Positions 26,350-40,178 of a stretch of DNA of 64,000 nt are shown here, one piece after another. The notes below the pieces were generated by a model. That model saw only the letters and a list, made by a program, of their open reading frames with translations. It made no database searches and was not told the origin of the DNA. This DNA is from Symbiodinium natans (lineage: Eukaryota > Sar > Dinophyceae > Suessiales > Symbiodiniaceae), in the NCBI GenBank assembly GCA_905221605.1, contig CAJNDS010001713.1:386501-450500 (forward strand), in the 5' to 3' direction. Positions within the stretch are counted from its first letter, which is position 1; every line of letters starts with the position of its first letter. The position numbers were made by a program, and so were the translations under genes.

Positions 26350-27700
26350 GCCTTGCTACAATCTCTATGTAGACGTAGGCCATAACATCAACCAGAATGT
26401 AATGCAAGTGCAAAGTTCTTATCTCTCTTCTCTCTCTCTCACTTTCGTTATCTCTTCTGACGGACCTGGAATCTAGGCTGGGAAATGAATTCCATTGAAA
26501 GTGCTCATGACGACAAACTCAGTGACTTTGTTCCTGACGAGTCATGCAGCTTGTGCCTGGAAATGCGGCAGGACGTGACGTTACCTATGTCCGAAAACGC
26601 TCCAAACACTTTACTCTTGACATGGGATGCAGCTTTTGTGCGCAGGCGCCAAGTGAAAACCAACCTCGCCTGCGGCTGCGGCGCATGAGGATGACAAGCA
26701 TGTCCGTGGCTTGCCAGTCTGCACCTATATTTCGCTAAGTGGGCCTTTGGACGAATGTATAACTCAATCCATACTCGTCCAAATTCAAAAAAATCACCAA
26801 AAAGGAAATGTCAATCAAGATTCGCACTCTACAATCACTCGTCTCCTTTGAATATCATCCCCGTCTTAACCCCTATACAATTGGCACTTCTGTTGTGACA
26901 GTCACGCGGCGATCTCACGGGTATCCTTGGTGAGATCTAGGTTGGGCATGTTCTGACCGTGTGTCAGATTCATCCCGAGCCCCCCCCGGCGGTCTTGGAG
27001 AAGGCCCGTAAGAACAAGCAAACGGACAACTGCGCAACCCAGTTCTCAAACTGGACAAAGGGATGGGTAGGGTGGCAAAATTTCTGAGTCGGAGGACTAC
27101 GAAAACAACTTGCCATTCGTGGAAACATGCCAAGCTTAGAGGTGGACACCATTTGGTTCAGCTTCAGTTTCGGGTTAAAAACAAGCGTGTTGCAGACGTG
27201 CCGACAATCCCTGTTAGAGTAGAACCCACGACTGCGTTCCAAGGTATTCCAGCCATGACTGATCTCCCCGGGTATCGAAGCGGCAGCAACCAGCCCATCT
27301 CTCCTCCCTTTCAGGAAGAGAATAAACGCGACGAGGGCCATACTTGTCGCAGATTCACAAGTCAAGCAGGTGTGCCCCTCATCAGCGTTGGAAGCACAAC
27401 ATGCAGCATGCTTTCATTGCTTTCATTGGTATGGTAGTTATTGCCCTGGAGATTCTAAGGCCGTCAGTTACCTGATTTGGAAGCTTGTTCTTCTCATCAG
27501 GAAAACCTCTGGCAGCACGGTCTGCCCGAGCGCAAATGTTATCCACGCGCTTCGTACGCACATCCAAGTTCGCCCCTTTGTTCCAGCCAACGATGGCACC
27601 GCGACTTTCCCAAAACATTGGACTGAGGAGGCCCTAGATCGGCTCTATCTTTAGTGCTGAACTAAGACGCGCACCTGTCCCTAACCTCAGATCCCTTGTC
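26350..27700. other. Unassigned spacer between duplication copies
   Basis: Open frames of 94-131 codons occur on both strands at 26970-27654 and overlap each other. None shows a motif I can name. A CT-rich stretch at 26420-26456 continues the weak similarity to the CT-rich DNA after copy 2. No repeat or RNA gene was recognised. Confidence 0.55.
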
Positions 27701-28805
27701 ACACAAAGGAATCTGAACGATAGTGCAAGCAAAGTTAAGTGGCAGGCCTTTCGCAAAATCTTTCAAAAGATTATAGGTGGACAACAAGTGCAGAATGGTA
27801 ACGGGCAAAAGTGTGGTTTAAAGGTTTAACGGGCAAATAATGTGCTGTTGAGCAACTAACGCATGTCTACAGTTGTGTTTGTACAGGCAAAGCATTAATC
27901 AAATTCTAGCTGAAAAGTGCACTGAAATACCTTCATGTTTACATATTCATGAAACATTCTTTAATTTTGAAATAACCGTTCTATGCGAATTTAACTACTA
28001 GAGTATTTCAAAAGCAAATTGCCCAATTTGACTCAAGTGAATGCTATTTAAAGGACCATACTCAATCAAGATACGAAATCAACACTAACGGAAATGGAAG
28101 CGGTTCTACTTACATAACAATGAAGCAAAGATGTCTGAAGTATTCAATAAGGACCACTTATATACTATGTCTGAAAAGCACAATTTGCATAAGCAAGCCA
28201 AAAACTGCACCATAATGGAAATCCAAGCGGTTCTACTTGCATAACGATGAAACAACGGTTTCTGAAGCATTCCATAGAGACAACTTATATACTATATCTG
28301 AAAAGCACAACTTGCACAAGCAAGCAAAAACATGCACAAGAACCCGAGAAAAGTACTTAGTGAAGGCCATACACACGCAAATTCACAAATACAAAAAAAA
28401 CATCCCAAAGCGCAAGCTTTCAGGAGAATCTCTGGTGAAGTTTGGATTGTCGGGTTTTGGAGTATCCCTGGCGAGTAGGAGTCACCTTTTTAAGCAAACA
28501 ATTCTGAGCAATAAATGCACTTTCTCAAGACAAGTATTGCAAATGCTTCTTCTAGATAACCATTGCTTTTTTACTAGGCAAACATTATCTATGCGAATTT
28601 AGCTACAAGAGCACCAAGTAATGGCTGAACAAGGTCTACCACACTTGAGTACAACCAGAAGATGCACTCAACACTAGTTGAAAAAGAAGCGAAGCAGTTC
28701 TAGTTACATAATAACGAAACAGATAATTCTGAAGCACTAGAAAGACCACTTGTATACTATTCTGAAAAGCACAATTTGCATAAGCACACTTCAAAATGCA
28801 TAGTT
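27700..28805. other. AT-rich island with a ~120-base satellite
   Basis: The DNA becomes AT-rich again just before duplication copy 2. Three related units are visible: 28088-28211, 28212-28330 and 28681-28795. They share AAGC(G/A)GTTCTA(C/G)TT(A/G)CATAA, then TCTGAAG, CACTT(A/G)TATACTAT and CTGAAAAGCACAA. No gene was recognised. Confidence 0.8.
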
Positions 28806-28809
28806 ATTG

Positions 28810-29035
28810 CCTCGTAAAGGCGAACCAAAAAACCAAAAAAACAAAACCAAAAATAGAAAAAACACCAAAAAACTAACAAACAGAAAATCCGGAACTCTCA
28901 GGAATCCCTATGAGGCTTCTCCAAGAGTTCAGGAAAACTGTTTTTTGGTCTTGATTTGTTTGTATCTTTTTTGCTTTGTTTTTTTGGTGTCTTTGGCTTT
29001 TCTACTGTCCCGTGTATGCGAATTTTTGGTTGTAT
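28810..29035. mobile_element. Second CCAAAA-type foldback element
   Basis: The left side is built from CCAAAAAAACAAAACC-type units and the right side from GTTTTTTTGGTGTC-type units. The inner ends AACAGAAAATCCGGAACTCT and AGAGTTCAGGAAAACTGTT are inverted relatives. The core resembles that of the element at 9303 (TTTTCCGGGACTCT), which suggests one family. The pairing is less regular than at 9303 and the termini are not defined. Confidence 0.6.
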
Positions 29036-30571
29036 TTTAATCTACTCCCTAGGAAATACGCTATATTGCACACCGAGTTTGCTTGCAGTGCAGCTGGGTG
29101 ACTTGAGACAAGGCGAAAAAGGGTAGGTCACTGGGGGGGGGTACCATATACATATATATATATATATAAACATATATGTACCATATATATATATATAGAC
29201 TATGTGTGTGTATTCCCATCTCCCGCCTCCAAAGCAACTGAGGGGCTGCGTTGGTCAAGTGTTCAGGGTTCAGGCGGTTTAGGGTCACGTGTTCAGAGTT
29301 CAGGGCTTAGGGTCCAGGAAACCGCACAAGCATCCAATCCGAACTCAAGATAGGACTGCCTGAGCCTTTTGCTTCTTGCGGTCGAAACATATCACGTCAG
29401 GGATATGTTCCAGCTAGCGCGCTTCATGGGAGGGGGGAGGGCGTAGTGCCTCGTCTCTTGCCTGGGCCCGAGCACGAGCGTTGTGCGGCTCCGGTGGTGC
29501 CGCAAGCCGGTGCCATCGGCTACCGAACTTGCCTTGAACGGAACACCGTGGAGGCGAAAGGCTCCTGAAGCCGTAAAGTTGAAGGTAGAGGGGACAAGGG
29601 CCAATGCAGCAGCGCAGCATCAACAGATAGGTTCGTCCTCCTATACGGCTGCAACCGGCCACAGATCAATTGCCTCCACCATCCGCACGAGCTAAGGCCG
29701 CAGAAGCTGAAAAGTGGCCCGAGCCTGGAATGATTCACAATGACATGGATCTGCATGTCGTGTCCTGCTCCAGACTGTCCGCCTTCCAGCAGATTGTGTT
29801 AAGGGGGAAATAGCCTGAGTCCTCGGAATCCAAGAAAGACGACTAACAATGACTTCAACTCCCTGTCAAGAAAGACAAGGGAGTTAGTCGAAGACCAGCT
29901 TCGGCGCCCACTCCCGCAAAATCAACATCCCTGACAAACGGGCGTTCTCATCTGAATCTCTGTCACGGAAAGGCCGCCGGCAGAAGTCGAGCGTGGACTC
30001 ATCATCACAGAACCGCCTACCTCTCCACAGGCTCATCGCAAGACTTGTTTCCTTTCTGACTGAGGTCGTTCTGCAACTACAAGTGATCGAATCTTGGATC
30101 TGGCTACACGCTCTCTTCCCCAAGCCCGCACTCTTCAACCCACCATCAATTTACAAGAAGAACCAGCCGAACAGAAAGGAATGGCGTACAAGGGCTGTGC
30201 TGCATCCGCTCGCGGCAAGTGTAGAGAAGCCACGTGTCCTCCTTAAATTCAACTTGCAGCGGCTGGCGCCTTAAGGCTCCAAACGGGCAGTGGAGGTCGG
30301 CCGGAAAGCTTCCACGGTCTACATCCCGAACTTCAACAACCCTGACTCCTCAACCCCTGAGCCCTTATCCCCAAAAACCTCAGAGCCCTAAATCCTAAAG
30401 GCAGCATTCTCAAATCAGCTGTGCCTAGATGCTGTGTACCGCAGCCGTTTCGCACAGGCATTTCTCAGGAGCCGCAGATGCAAGACTTGGGCGGCGAGAA
30501 CTTCAAGGTCTGCGATGCGGGATCTTCCGGCACGACCCTGTGAAGTCGCGAGTCTCCCCCCAAACCAACAC

Positions 30572-30944
30572 TGCAGGAAGCTTTCTGTGCGTGTATGCCA
30601 AGACAGCAGCCCTGTTCCAACAGCGAGTCTTCGAAGCTGTCCCGAGGGATGTGCAGATGGCAGCGCAATGCCAAGTCTGCGACGCTTCGTCCAACGAGCA
30701 CATCGCGATGCATACCTGTCGGCTCGCACACGCCGTGAACCGACCCTCTTTACCATCACATGCCGGTAACAACCAAGTGGGCGTTGTTGGTCTTCTGGCA
30801 AGAGATACGGCAGGGACGTCCTTCACGTGTCTCTTTGCATGCCAAGCTCTCCTCTGCCGCGGGCTGTCGGATTATTCTTATACCACGCCTGCAAACGCTG
30901 CTTATGGAGACGTCCCTGTCCGCTTCAAGCGGCGAGCCTTCTGA
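30572..30944 (+). CDS. Possible exon in duplication copy 2, product unknown
   Basis: Counterpart of 12749-13139. It reads in the same frame through CQVCDASSNEHIAMHTC to a shared stop, and is shorter by five codons because of an in-frame 15-base difference near the end. The sequence before CTGCAGGAAGC differs from copy 1, so any upstream exon is not shared. This is weak evidence for coding, and the family is unknown. Confidence 0.22.
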
Positions 30945-32701
30945 CACAAACCTCTGTGTGCACGCCCGACCACGGTGCTACGGAACACGGTCACAGGTGC
31001 AGGAAAAACAACGAAAAGCGGGTCTGATGCAACGATCTCTCTAGCTGCGAATGGAGGTCGCAGATCCATGGCACTGTCCAGCTCGGTGCCTTCCACTCCT
31101 GTGAGGCCAAGCTCGGAGTGATCGGCCAGTCTTCAGCCCCGAGTGCTCACCGCGTCACTAGATTTTAGGGTTTAAATGGGCTTAAAAGGCTTCCTATTCC
31201 TGGCTAATGCTTCGTGGGCCCGGGCGATCTCAGCTTGAGGTCGGGGCCAGGCCCACTAGCCTCACTAGGCATGGGAGGCTACGGCCGCTCGCCTGCAGAG
31301 CGCGGCCGACAGGCTACTTCAGCCGAGATCCCCGGTTTAGATGGGTTCAGGGCCGCATACCCCAAATCTCACACCCTGGGCAGAGGAGATGAAGCCCTAC
31401 AGCATCCGCTTTCGATGCCGCGGCGAAGCTGCTGCCATCGCCTCGCAAGGCCTGACACCTTCATCTGCTGTGGCCCCACGACAGGGCTTTGGTTTTGCCG
31501 CTGCCTTGCGTCAACGTCAATGGGGGGAACTGCCTTCGTGCAGCCCCGAAGCCTTGCGCCACGTTCAAGCTTTCTGCAATGCTTCGGGTCCAGGCTTAGG
31601 GACAGGAACTCTGAGGTGCTGCATGCGGGTACACTTAGTCAGCAAGGATGCTTCCACCTGAAACAAGCCTGCAAGGGAGAGAAAAACGTTCTGGGATGAC
31701 AACGTAAAGAAATTTGAGTGATGTCGCCACGGCCGTTGCTACGACTACGAAGAGTATACTAGTCAAAGCAAAGGGACCGGTCCTGCTCGCAATGGGGTCC
31801 TTCACCGTACTTCGAGCCCTGGCAAGGGGGGAAAGAAAAACACGCCCAAGGTGCCATCCCGCACCGTCCATACCTGCTCTTCCCATCCAAGTCACTCCAG
31901 GGTTTAGTAAATTTAGGGTTAAGAGCTGCAGCATGCCATGAAGTCAACGGAAAAGACAGGCCGACAAGGCCCAGGTGCTTGAAAGAAGCCTTGTCTGCTT
32001 AAGCACTGTCTGCTGAGAAAGGGCACGGGTGCTCAGCAGAATGCAAGTATTCTAGACTGCGGCATTTGTATCCGCTCTGAAGTGAGAGGTGTTGTTTGCT
32101 TGTCCTCGGGAGTCGATGCCAGCTGGCCACGGTGCGGAAGGTCAACTAGACTCTAAGGTGCCTGCCGTGAAAATGCTTGCCGTACCTCCCGGCATACGGT
32201 TTCTGCCTTCAATCTTGGACCTTACATTCGGAATTCCTGTACAGCTGTACTGATAAGCTGAAGCTACAACATGTTGACAAGGCAGGGCAAAACAACATCC
32301 CTCGCTGCTGGAAGGAACCTCGTGAAGCGTGGCTTCTGCAAATGACAATTGCAAGCTAGGCTTGCTGAGAACTCCAAGTGTTGGGCCTCATGCTGGCCGC
32401 ACAACGCTTGCACTCAATCTCCATGCCATCACCGATGCCTTGGTCTGTACAGAACCACGCCTGAACCACGCCTGTTGTGCTCAAGCAGCACGCAACCTGT
32501 CTGACAGGCTCTGCAACCGCCATGTCAGTCGACAAGCAGCAAGACCAGGAGTCAAAACCTGTGTCTACGGCGCCAAGAGAGGAAAAGTGGCGTCACAACG
32601 GCGCGCTGTTCCGCAAGGCCGGTTCGCTGAGCGTGCTGCAGAGCAACCAAACTCGCACGAACGTTGCCCAAGGTCCAATCCCACTGCACGCCTTGCACAA
32701 T

Positions 32702-35700
32702 CGCATCGAAGCAGCGCAACATCTGCCAACACTGGTCTTTCACGGACGGCAGAAGCAGCCAAACCATGCTCGGTGCGCACTAGCGTATGCCGGTGCAGTC
32801 GGCGGCAGCAACGCGAATCCCGATCCAAACGCGACCTCAATATCACGACAAGTCTTTTGGAAGATGGGGAGGCCCTGCTTGCGTGCAGACAATAAACTGC
32901 ACATGCGATGCACATCATTGGCTCTGCATGCAGCCTCCGCACGCCAGTGACACTGCCAATCGACGGGACCCTCGCGTAGCTCGTCGCTTTGCACAGCAAG
33001 GTCTGAAGCAGAAATCTGACATCAACAAGCACTTGGCTGCACCACAAGCTGTGGAACACGCTAGCCTCAACACCGCCTCAGTACAGAACGTTCGGAGATG
33101 TCTTCGAAAGCAGCCAACATCCGTGCCGCCAGACGTTAGCCAACAGCATCTTCGCGATCGTCAGCATAGCTCGATTCCACAAGAAGGCTTGCATAGCCTG
33201 TCAGGGAAGATGGGATCTTTGCACGAGGTCAGCACACCAACCAACCATTGCAGAGGTAGGTAACACCTGCACCTGGCAGAGTTCTCGTGTCCAGGTTGGA
33301 TTGGATCCTCGTGGCAACGACACTGCACCATGCCATTGTGACGCGAGACCTTTGCATCGTCAGACTGATGTCCATCGAAGTCTGACAAGGATGATGGTGC
33401 TGGCTGTATGGAAGCAAACTCCAAGCACGGTGTTTCAGGGTGCTGATGTTTGCAATTGGCATGGAGTCGTGAGTGTTACGGGCTGCACGGAATGCATCGA
33501 AATGGAGATGGCAAGTACTGCTTCAAGCCTTTCACAACATCGCGAATAAACTTCAAACCTGAGACCGTTGTTTGGTGCAGCACATTGGGCTGAGACAGTC
33601 GAGCAAAACCGCATCGAAGCAGCGCAACATCTGCCAACACTGGTCTTTCACGGACGGCCGCGGCAGCCAAACCATGCTCGGTGCGCACTAGCATATGCCG
33701 GCGCAGTCGGCGGCAGCAACGCGAATCCCGATCCAAACGCGACCTCAATAATATCACGACAAGCTTTTTGGAAGACGGGGAGGCCCGTCACAGGCATGCC
33801 TGCTTGCGCGCAGACAGTAAACTGCAAATGCGATGCACATCATTGGCTCTGCATGCAGCCTCCGCACGCCAGTGACACTGCTACTCGACGGGACCCTCGC
33901 GTAGCTCGTCGCTTTGCACAAAGTCTGAAGCAGAAATCTGACATCAACGAGCGCTTTGCTGCACCACACGCTAGCCTCGACACCACCTCAGGACAGAACG
34001 TTGGGAGATGTCTTCGAAAGCAGCCAGCATCCGATCTGCCAAACGTTAGCCAACAGCATTTTTGCGATCGTCAGCATAGCTCGATTCCACGACAAGGCTT
34101 GCTTAGCCTGTCAGTGAAGATGGGAGCTAGCGCAGAACCTACGCATCTTTGCACGGGGCCAGCGCACCAACCAACCGCTTCTGAGACAGCCAATGCTGAG
34201 ACATGGCTGAGCAATGCAGTTCGCGTGGCGAGGTTATGTTTCGTCTTCGCAGCAACGAGAACGGACCACGCCGATGTGACACCAGGCCTCTGCATCACCA
34301 GGCTGATGTCCATCGAAGTCCGACAAAAGTGATGTTGTCTGTTCTGCTTGCCGAGTGGTTGAAGCACAAAGCTTAACAGCCGGTGCGACAGATGCTCAAT
34401 GAGCTACCTGCCTGTCGGCGCTCTCGCACAAGGTTCCAATCTTTTGCCTCTTTGAAAGTCATGCATGGCAAATGTCCCGAACTGACAATGCGTGTGGTGA
34501 GATACCCGACGAACAAATGCGTGCACTTGGCTCGGGGGATGAGAACAGAACAAGGCTTCAGTTCACCTTGTACAGCACCATGGTGTCCGTGTCTGGCTTT
34601 GGGCACCTTCCGACACAGGTATATAGAATCTCAATCGTGCATAATTATGCTTCATTATGACTCCTTGTATCCTGCGGAAGCCTAGCGCAACTTCATCGAA
34701 GCAGCGCAACATCTGCCAACACTGGTCTTTCACACGGACGGCCGCGGCAGCCAAACGTTGTTCGGTGCGCACTGGCATGTGCCGGTGCAGTCGGCAGCAG
34801 CAACGCGAATCCCGATCCAAAGGCGACCTCAATATCACGATAAGCCTTTTGGAAGATGGGGAGGCCCATCACAGGCATTCCTGCTTGCGCGCAGACAGTA
34901 AACTGCACATGCGATGCACATCATTGGCTCTGCATGCAGACTCCACACGCCAGTGACACTGCCAATCGACGGGACCCTCGCGTAGCTCGTCGCTTTGCAC
35001 AGAAAGGTCTGAAGCAGAAATCTGACATCAACAAGCACTCTGCTGCACCACAAGCTGTGGAACACGCTAGCCTCGACACCACGTCAGTAGTCCACAACAA
35101 GGCTTGCATAGCCTGTCAAGGAAGATGGGAGCTAGCGCAGAACCTGAGCATCTTCGCGATCGTCAGCATAGCTCGATTCCACAAGAAGGCTTGCATAGCC
35201 TGTCAGGGAAGATGGGATCTTTGCACGAGGTCAGCACACCAACCAACCATTGCAGAGGTAGGTAACACCTGCACCTGGCAAAGTTCTCGTGTCCAGGTTG
35301 GATTGGATCCTCGTGGCAACGACACTGCACCATGCCATTGTGACGCGAGACCTTTGCATCGTCAGACTGATGTCCATCGAAGTCTGACAAGGATGATGGT
35401 GCTGGCTGTATGGAAGCAAACTCCAAGCACGGTGTTTCAGGGTGCTGATGTTTGCAATTGGCATGGAGTCGTGAGTGTTACGGGCTGCACGGAATGCATC
35501 GAAATGGAGATGGCAAGTATTGCTTCAAGCCTTTCACAACATCGCGAATAAACTTCAAACCTGAGACCGTTGTTTGGTACAGCACATTGGGCTGAGACAG
35601 TCGAGCAAAACCGCATCGAAGCAGCGCAACATCTGCCAACACTGGTCTTTCACGGACGGCCGCGGCAGCCAAACCATGCTCGGTGCGCACTAGCGTATGC

Positions 35701-36390
35701 CGGCGCAGTCGGCGGCAGCAACGCGAATCCCGATCCAAACGCGACCTCAATATCACGACAAGCTTTTTGGAAGACGGGGAGGCCCGTCACAGGCATGCCT
35801 GCTTGCGCGCAGACAGTAAACTGCACATGCGATGCACATCATTGGCTCTGCATGCAGCCTCCGCACGCCAGTGACACTGCCAATCGACGGGACCCTCGCG
35901 TAGCTCGTCGCTTTGCACAGAAAGGTCTGAAGCAGAAATCTGACATCAACAAGCACTCTGCTGCACCACAAGCTGTGGAACACGCTAGCCTCGACACCAC
36001 GTCAGTAGTCCACAACAAGGCTTGCATAGCCTGTCAAGGAAGATGGGAGCTAGCGCAGAACCTGAGCATCTTTACACAGGGTCAGCCCACCAACCAAAAC
36101 CTTCTGAGATAGCCAACGCTGAGACATGGCTGAGCAATGCAGTTCGCGTGGCGAGGCCATGTTTCGTCTTCGCAGCAACGAGACCGGACCACGCCGATGT
36201 GACACCAGGCCTCTGCATCACCAGGCTGATGTCCATCGAAGTCCGACAAAAGTGATGTTGTCTGTTCTGCTTGCTGAGTGGTTGAAGCACAAAGCTTAAC
36301 AGCCGGTGCGACAGATGCTCAATGGCCCGCGGTTCTGCATGAGCTACCTGCCTGTCGGCGCTCTCGCACAAGGAGTGCTGAGCGACTTTC
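32702..36390. repeat. Internal tandem array, copy 2 (four units)
   Basis: Units begin near 32702, 33610, 34694 and 35612 with the same CATCGAAGCAGCGCAACATC start as the copy 1 array. The stretch 33161-33560 recurs almost unchanged at 35163-35551 (shift of about 2002 bases), so a two-unit block appears to have been duplicated recently. Open frames of 231 and 254 codons here are by-products of the repeat and change from unit to unit. Confidence 0.85.
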
Positions 36391-37074
36391 GCCTCTTTAC
36401 ACGAGCCGGACCCCCTCGTTGTGGAAAGTTCAGCCGGAAACATGCAGTAATGCCGTTGTGCAAGCAAGGCTGAGTATTCTGCAAATACGCCGCATTGAGC
36501 CACCACGATCAAGCCGAGCGACGCAGCAACAGCAATTGCACAGCATCGTTGCCGTGCCCTTGGCTTCGTCCAGCAAGGTATGTACGAGGACCCGGATTTC
36601 AAGCGAATCTCAGCCAGGACATTGCACGGTGGCCTGACTGCCTCAGTGCTTGGGGCCTTGAAAGACCTGCGACTGCTCTCAAGACACAGCGCCATCAAAG
36701 GCACGTGCGGCAGTTCCAGCTTTGAGACTGTGCAGTCGACGAGCCGTGTGGACAAATGCGTGGCCAGCTGCATGTTCTGCTGGCTACATGTAGCATGAAT
36801 GCTGGGGCGATGTGCAGACGTGGACGTCCTCAGCCTGCAATCGCCACCCACATCAGGCTTTGAGTGGAGATGCTTTTGGCCAAGTTTCAACCGACACGCG
36901 AACCATCATGCATCCTTAAGGCCATGAAGTCTAGGCGAAGAAAACTGAGGGATCCAGACTCACCAGCATGGATTGCGAGTGAAGTAATTGCAGACATCCA
37001 AAATGGTCTTGGTGATCAGCAGCCGCATTTTGCTAGCCCTCCACTTTGGCTGGGCCCTTAGCCTATCCATGAGG

Positions 37075-37105
37075 GTGAGTTACCACACCTGGTGTGGTAA
37101 CTCAC
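37075..37105. repeat. Perfect palindrome, 15-base arms, one-base loop
   Basis: Arms GTGAGTTACCACACC and GGTGTGGTAACTCAC flank a single T. Copy 1 at the matching place has only GAGGGTGGTGTGGTTCTCACGCCC, so the left arm is new in copy 2 or lost from copy 1. Confidence 0.95.
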
Positions 37106-40100
37106 GCCCGTGGAGAAGCCTTGGCCAGAAGAAGCTTTGCCTCTGGGGCCTGAGATATGCTTGAAGAGGGTTGTCCGGGGTATATTCTACTGAATGGATA
37201 ACTAGCCTCTGAGGAGGGAAGATAAAAAACCTCAACCCTAAACCCCAAACACTCATTACTCAGGATTCAAGACTAGGCTCGGGGGCTGAAGGCCTGATGG
37301 TTCAGGCCAAGAAGCTTGGGGTTAGGGATTTTTGGGCCTCCAGGCTACCTCAACCCCTCAATCCAGAAGCGTTAGGGTTGAGGGTTTGGGATGAGGGAGG
37401 CTACTAAAGAGGCCTTAATAATTAGCCCGAATCGAGTTTGGGGTGGAATAGTATTAGTCTTTATTCGGGCCTCGATATTGCAGCTTCGTGAGATGTTATG
37501 AAGCGCCGTGCCTGCAAGCAGAGCTGCGCCACTCAAAGGGGTGGAGGTGCCGAGCAAGCCCTTTCAACTTGACGGGGCATGGATGTGGATACTCCCTTCC
37601 GCAGGAGAATGGACAGCGTGAGAATCCAAGTAGGCCCGAATACAGAGGTTCGGCTGGCAAGGCCTTTGCTTACGTTGGAGGACTGGGGCTCAATATTGGA
37701 GACCGCAGGCCCAAGGGATCGAATCTGCTGGCACGACGAATGCTGCTGCCTGATAATGGGACAGTGCAGCTCGAAACAGTCACGAGTAGCCAGAGAAAGA
37801 CTATTTGAACCGGCCATCAAGATGGTGGTCGCGCTAGTTATACAGCTTGTACAGCGGACGCTTACCTCAGCAGCCAGGATGCTGCCGACGCCACGGGCAG
37901 CCCACATCATTGCAGGGCCTTCTGGACTCCGGGAACTCCTGAAGAGATCAGCTTACCGTGCTTTCCTGACTATGAGCCACAGGAATCAGCACCCCTTGCA
38001 GCAGTAAGTGCGATTTTGCACACAAGTCAAATGAACCGAACGATCCGTTGCTCAGCGCAAGCAGCACACTACACCGATGCCAGGGCGTGATACAGACTGA
38101 CTGCAGCTGTGCAGCGGAACCAGATGCCCCGAACCATATGGCGAAGCCCAGAATGCCACACCTACTTTTGAGGGCGGCCCGCAGAATGAAAGACCCCAGC
38201 TCTACAGAGCGCCATCAGGCATAGCTGACCCAGAACCAGGTCTCCATCAATGGAAGCTATGGGGTGGCTCACAGCCCCATTGCAAGAGATCTCAAGGGGC
38301 AATCATGTGGCTTCGAGGGAACGAATACCGCCACGAAGGTCTGCTAGCAGCTTCAAGCCCTTGGATAGGCTGCAGCGGAAGTAGATACCTCGATCTTTTT
38401 GCAATTTGGAGCGTTTAGGTGTGGAAGCCCTCCGCCGAAGTGGAGTCGAGGGGAGGGGGCCAAAGGGGTTTCGACCCTGCTCCCGCATTCGAATCCCTTC
38501 CAGGCCCTCACTGTCATACTCCTTTCAGGTTGTTGAATCATGTCCAGAACAAACGGCCAAGGCGAGGGAAGACTGGCAGTTGGTAATGGGAGTGGCGGTG
38601 GCGCCCACTAGCTCCGCTCGACGGCGCAGCATTGCACGTGCGCGATGAGCGCGGATTGCTTGGTCTGCGCTGCTGCCTTGAGCTTTCTGTGTACCACATC
38701 TAGTGCCGAAATCATAGTCATGGCACGAAGGCCCCGGACACGAAGCGAAACTGTAAATTTGAGAACTCCCCCTGTGCAAAATCCACCAGACATCCGTCCA
38801 GACGGCTAGCTGGGCCTTCCATACAAGCTTGATGGGCATATTCTGGGATGGTTCTAGTCGGTTCTGGAGGCAACACGACTGCGGGAGATATACATGTATC
38901 GCTGTGCCAGTATTTGAATGCTGCGGCCTTCCGGCCTATCAAGGCTCCGATGACAAATGCGACGTATTTCCAGGTGGCGGTGCCGCTCTTGCGACTAGGT
39001 GTAGGTCCCGCTCTCCGACGGAAACGCGCGCTCTCCCGGCCCCTGGCCATGTTCGAAAACTCGGCGATTCAGCAAAAGCTAAACCCTAAAAACCCCCAGT
39101 CACAAAGCGTTTCCTTTTAAAGTACGCAGAAAGCGTGGCCGAAGTTGCTCCTGTCGGAGCATCCGAATCTCGTTGCATCTGAAGTGTGTCGCCTTTCCCC
39201 ATGTCACCCGCCTACTCTCCTCCTATGCGTGAAATCGAGACACTGGCCATGACATGAAAGTTTGAAGGCTAATGGACCTCCCTGCAACTGGACATCGAAG
39301 CAGGCAGATCTTGCGAGAGGGGTGTAGCCGAACCAGGGGACCCCCGCTACTTACCAGTACAATGACGGGACTCACCGAAAAGGTTGATGCGGCAAGAAGC
39401 GATGGGAATCTAAACACACTTCTCAGCACGCTAGCTTCGGAAGGCCAATCACAGCTTCACACGCTCTCTTGTTACAGGACGCACTTAGGACATCTCCTCG
39501 ATGTCGATGCGCCAGAGGTGGTCTGAGATGCCTACTGCTTAGGGTTGAGGGATGTTGAGGGCTTATTGTCTGGGATGTGCTTTGGGTTGAAAGGGATCAG
39601 CCGCTCAGGGTGTTGCTGCTGCTCGGAGCCTCCGGCAGAGGCACTGGCCGAATGCTGTAAAGCAAGCGGAAACCAATTGGGAAGACTTCAAGGGGACGCA
39701 GTGCAGAAGAGAAGCTGCAACATGGCTGTCGGCGTCCGCTTTGCTCCTGTGTGATGGAAATCAAAGCCTAAACCCACATGTTCAACAAGTTCTTCGGGGC
39801 AGGTCGGCGAGGGTGCGTGGGCGGGAAGCGACGGAGGAGGGCAGAGGCAAAGAGGAGAGAATGCCACGGTGAGATCCTCCCCGCAAAACATGGCACTGCA
39901 ACGACGAGCTATTTGGTCAAGGCGGGCTGCGAAACTGGCAGGTTGAGGTCCTCCCCACTGCAAGTGCCGCCCGAGGACTCTTGTGATGATGGCTTGTGTG
40001 AAATCGCCTCAACTGCTTCCTGATTCCGCTACTGAGCACCTGTTGCAATGGCACATTGCCCAAACCGCTCGCTGCGATGCCGGTCCCGTGCCACCAATAC

Positions 40101-40178
40101 AAGCGACTTGTAGCCCTCATCGTAGTCCTTAGGGTTCTCTTGTTGTGTACACAGTACAGAGCCTCCCACAAGCCTAGT

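Noticed and set aside
7478-26832. Shared 16-mer ATGTCAATCAAGATTC at about 7481 and 26809
   Set aside because: One or two shared 16-mers are expected by chance in a 64 kb window searched against itself, and the flanks do not match.
33568-34332. 254-codon plus-strand frame in the copy 2 array
   Set aside because: It is one of several overlapping frames on both strands of the same repeat unit. Unit-to-unit changes break the frame, and no motif is present.
36072-36890. 272-codon frame on the minus strand with a hydrophobic stretch
   Set aside because: The copy 1 counterpart (17708-18250) is broken by indels that are not multiples of three, and the frame runs through repeat-array DNA, so it is probably not a gene.
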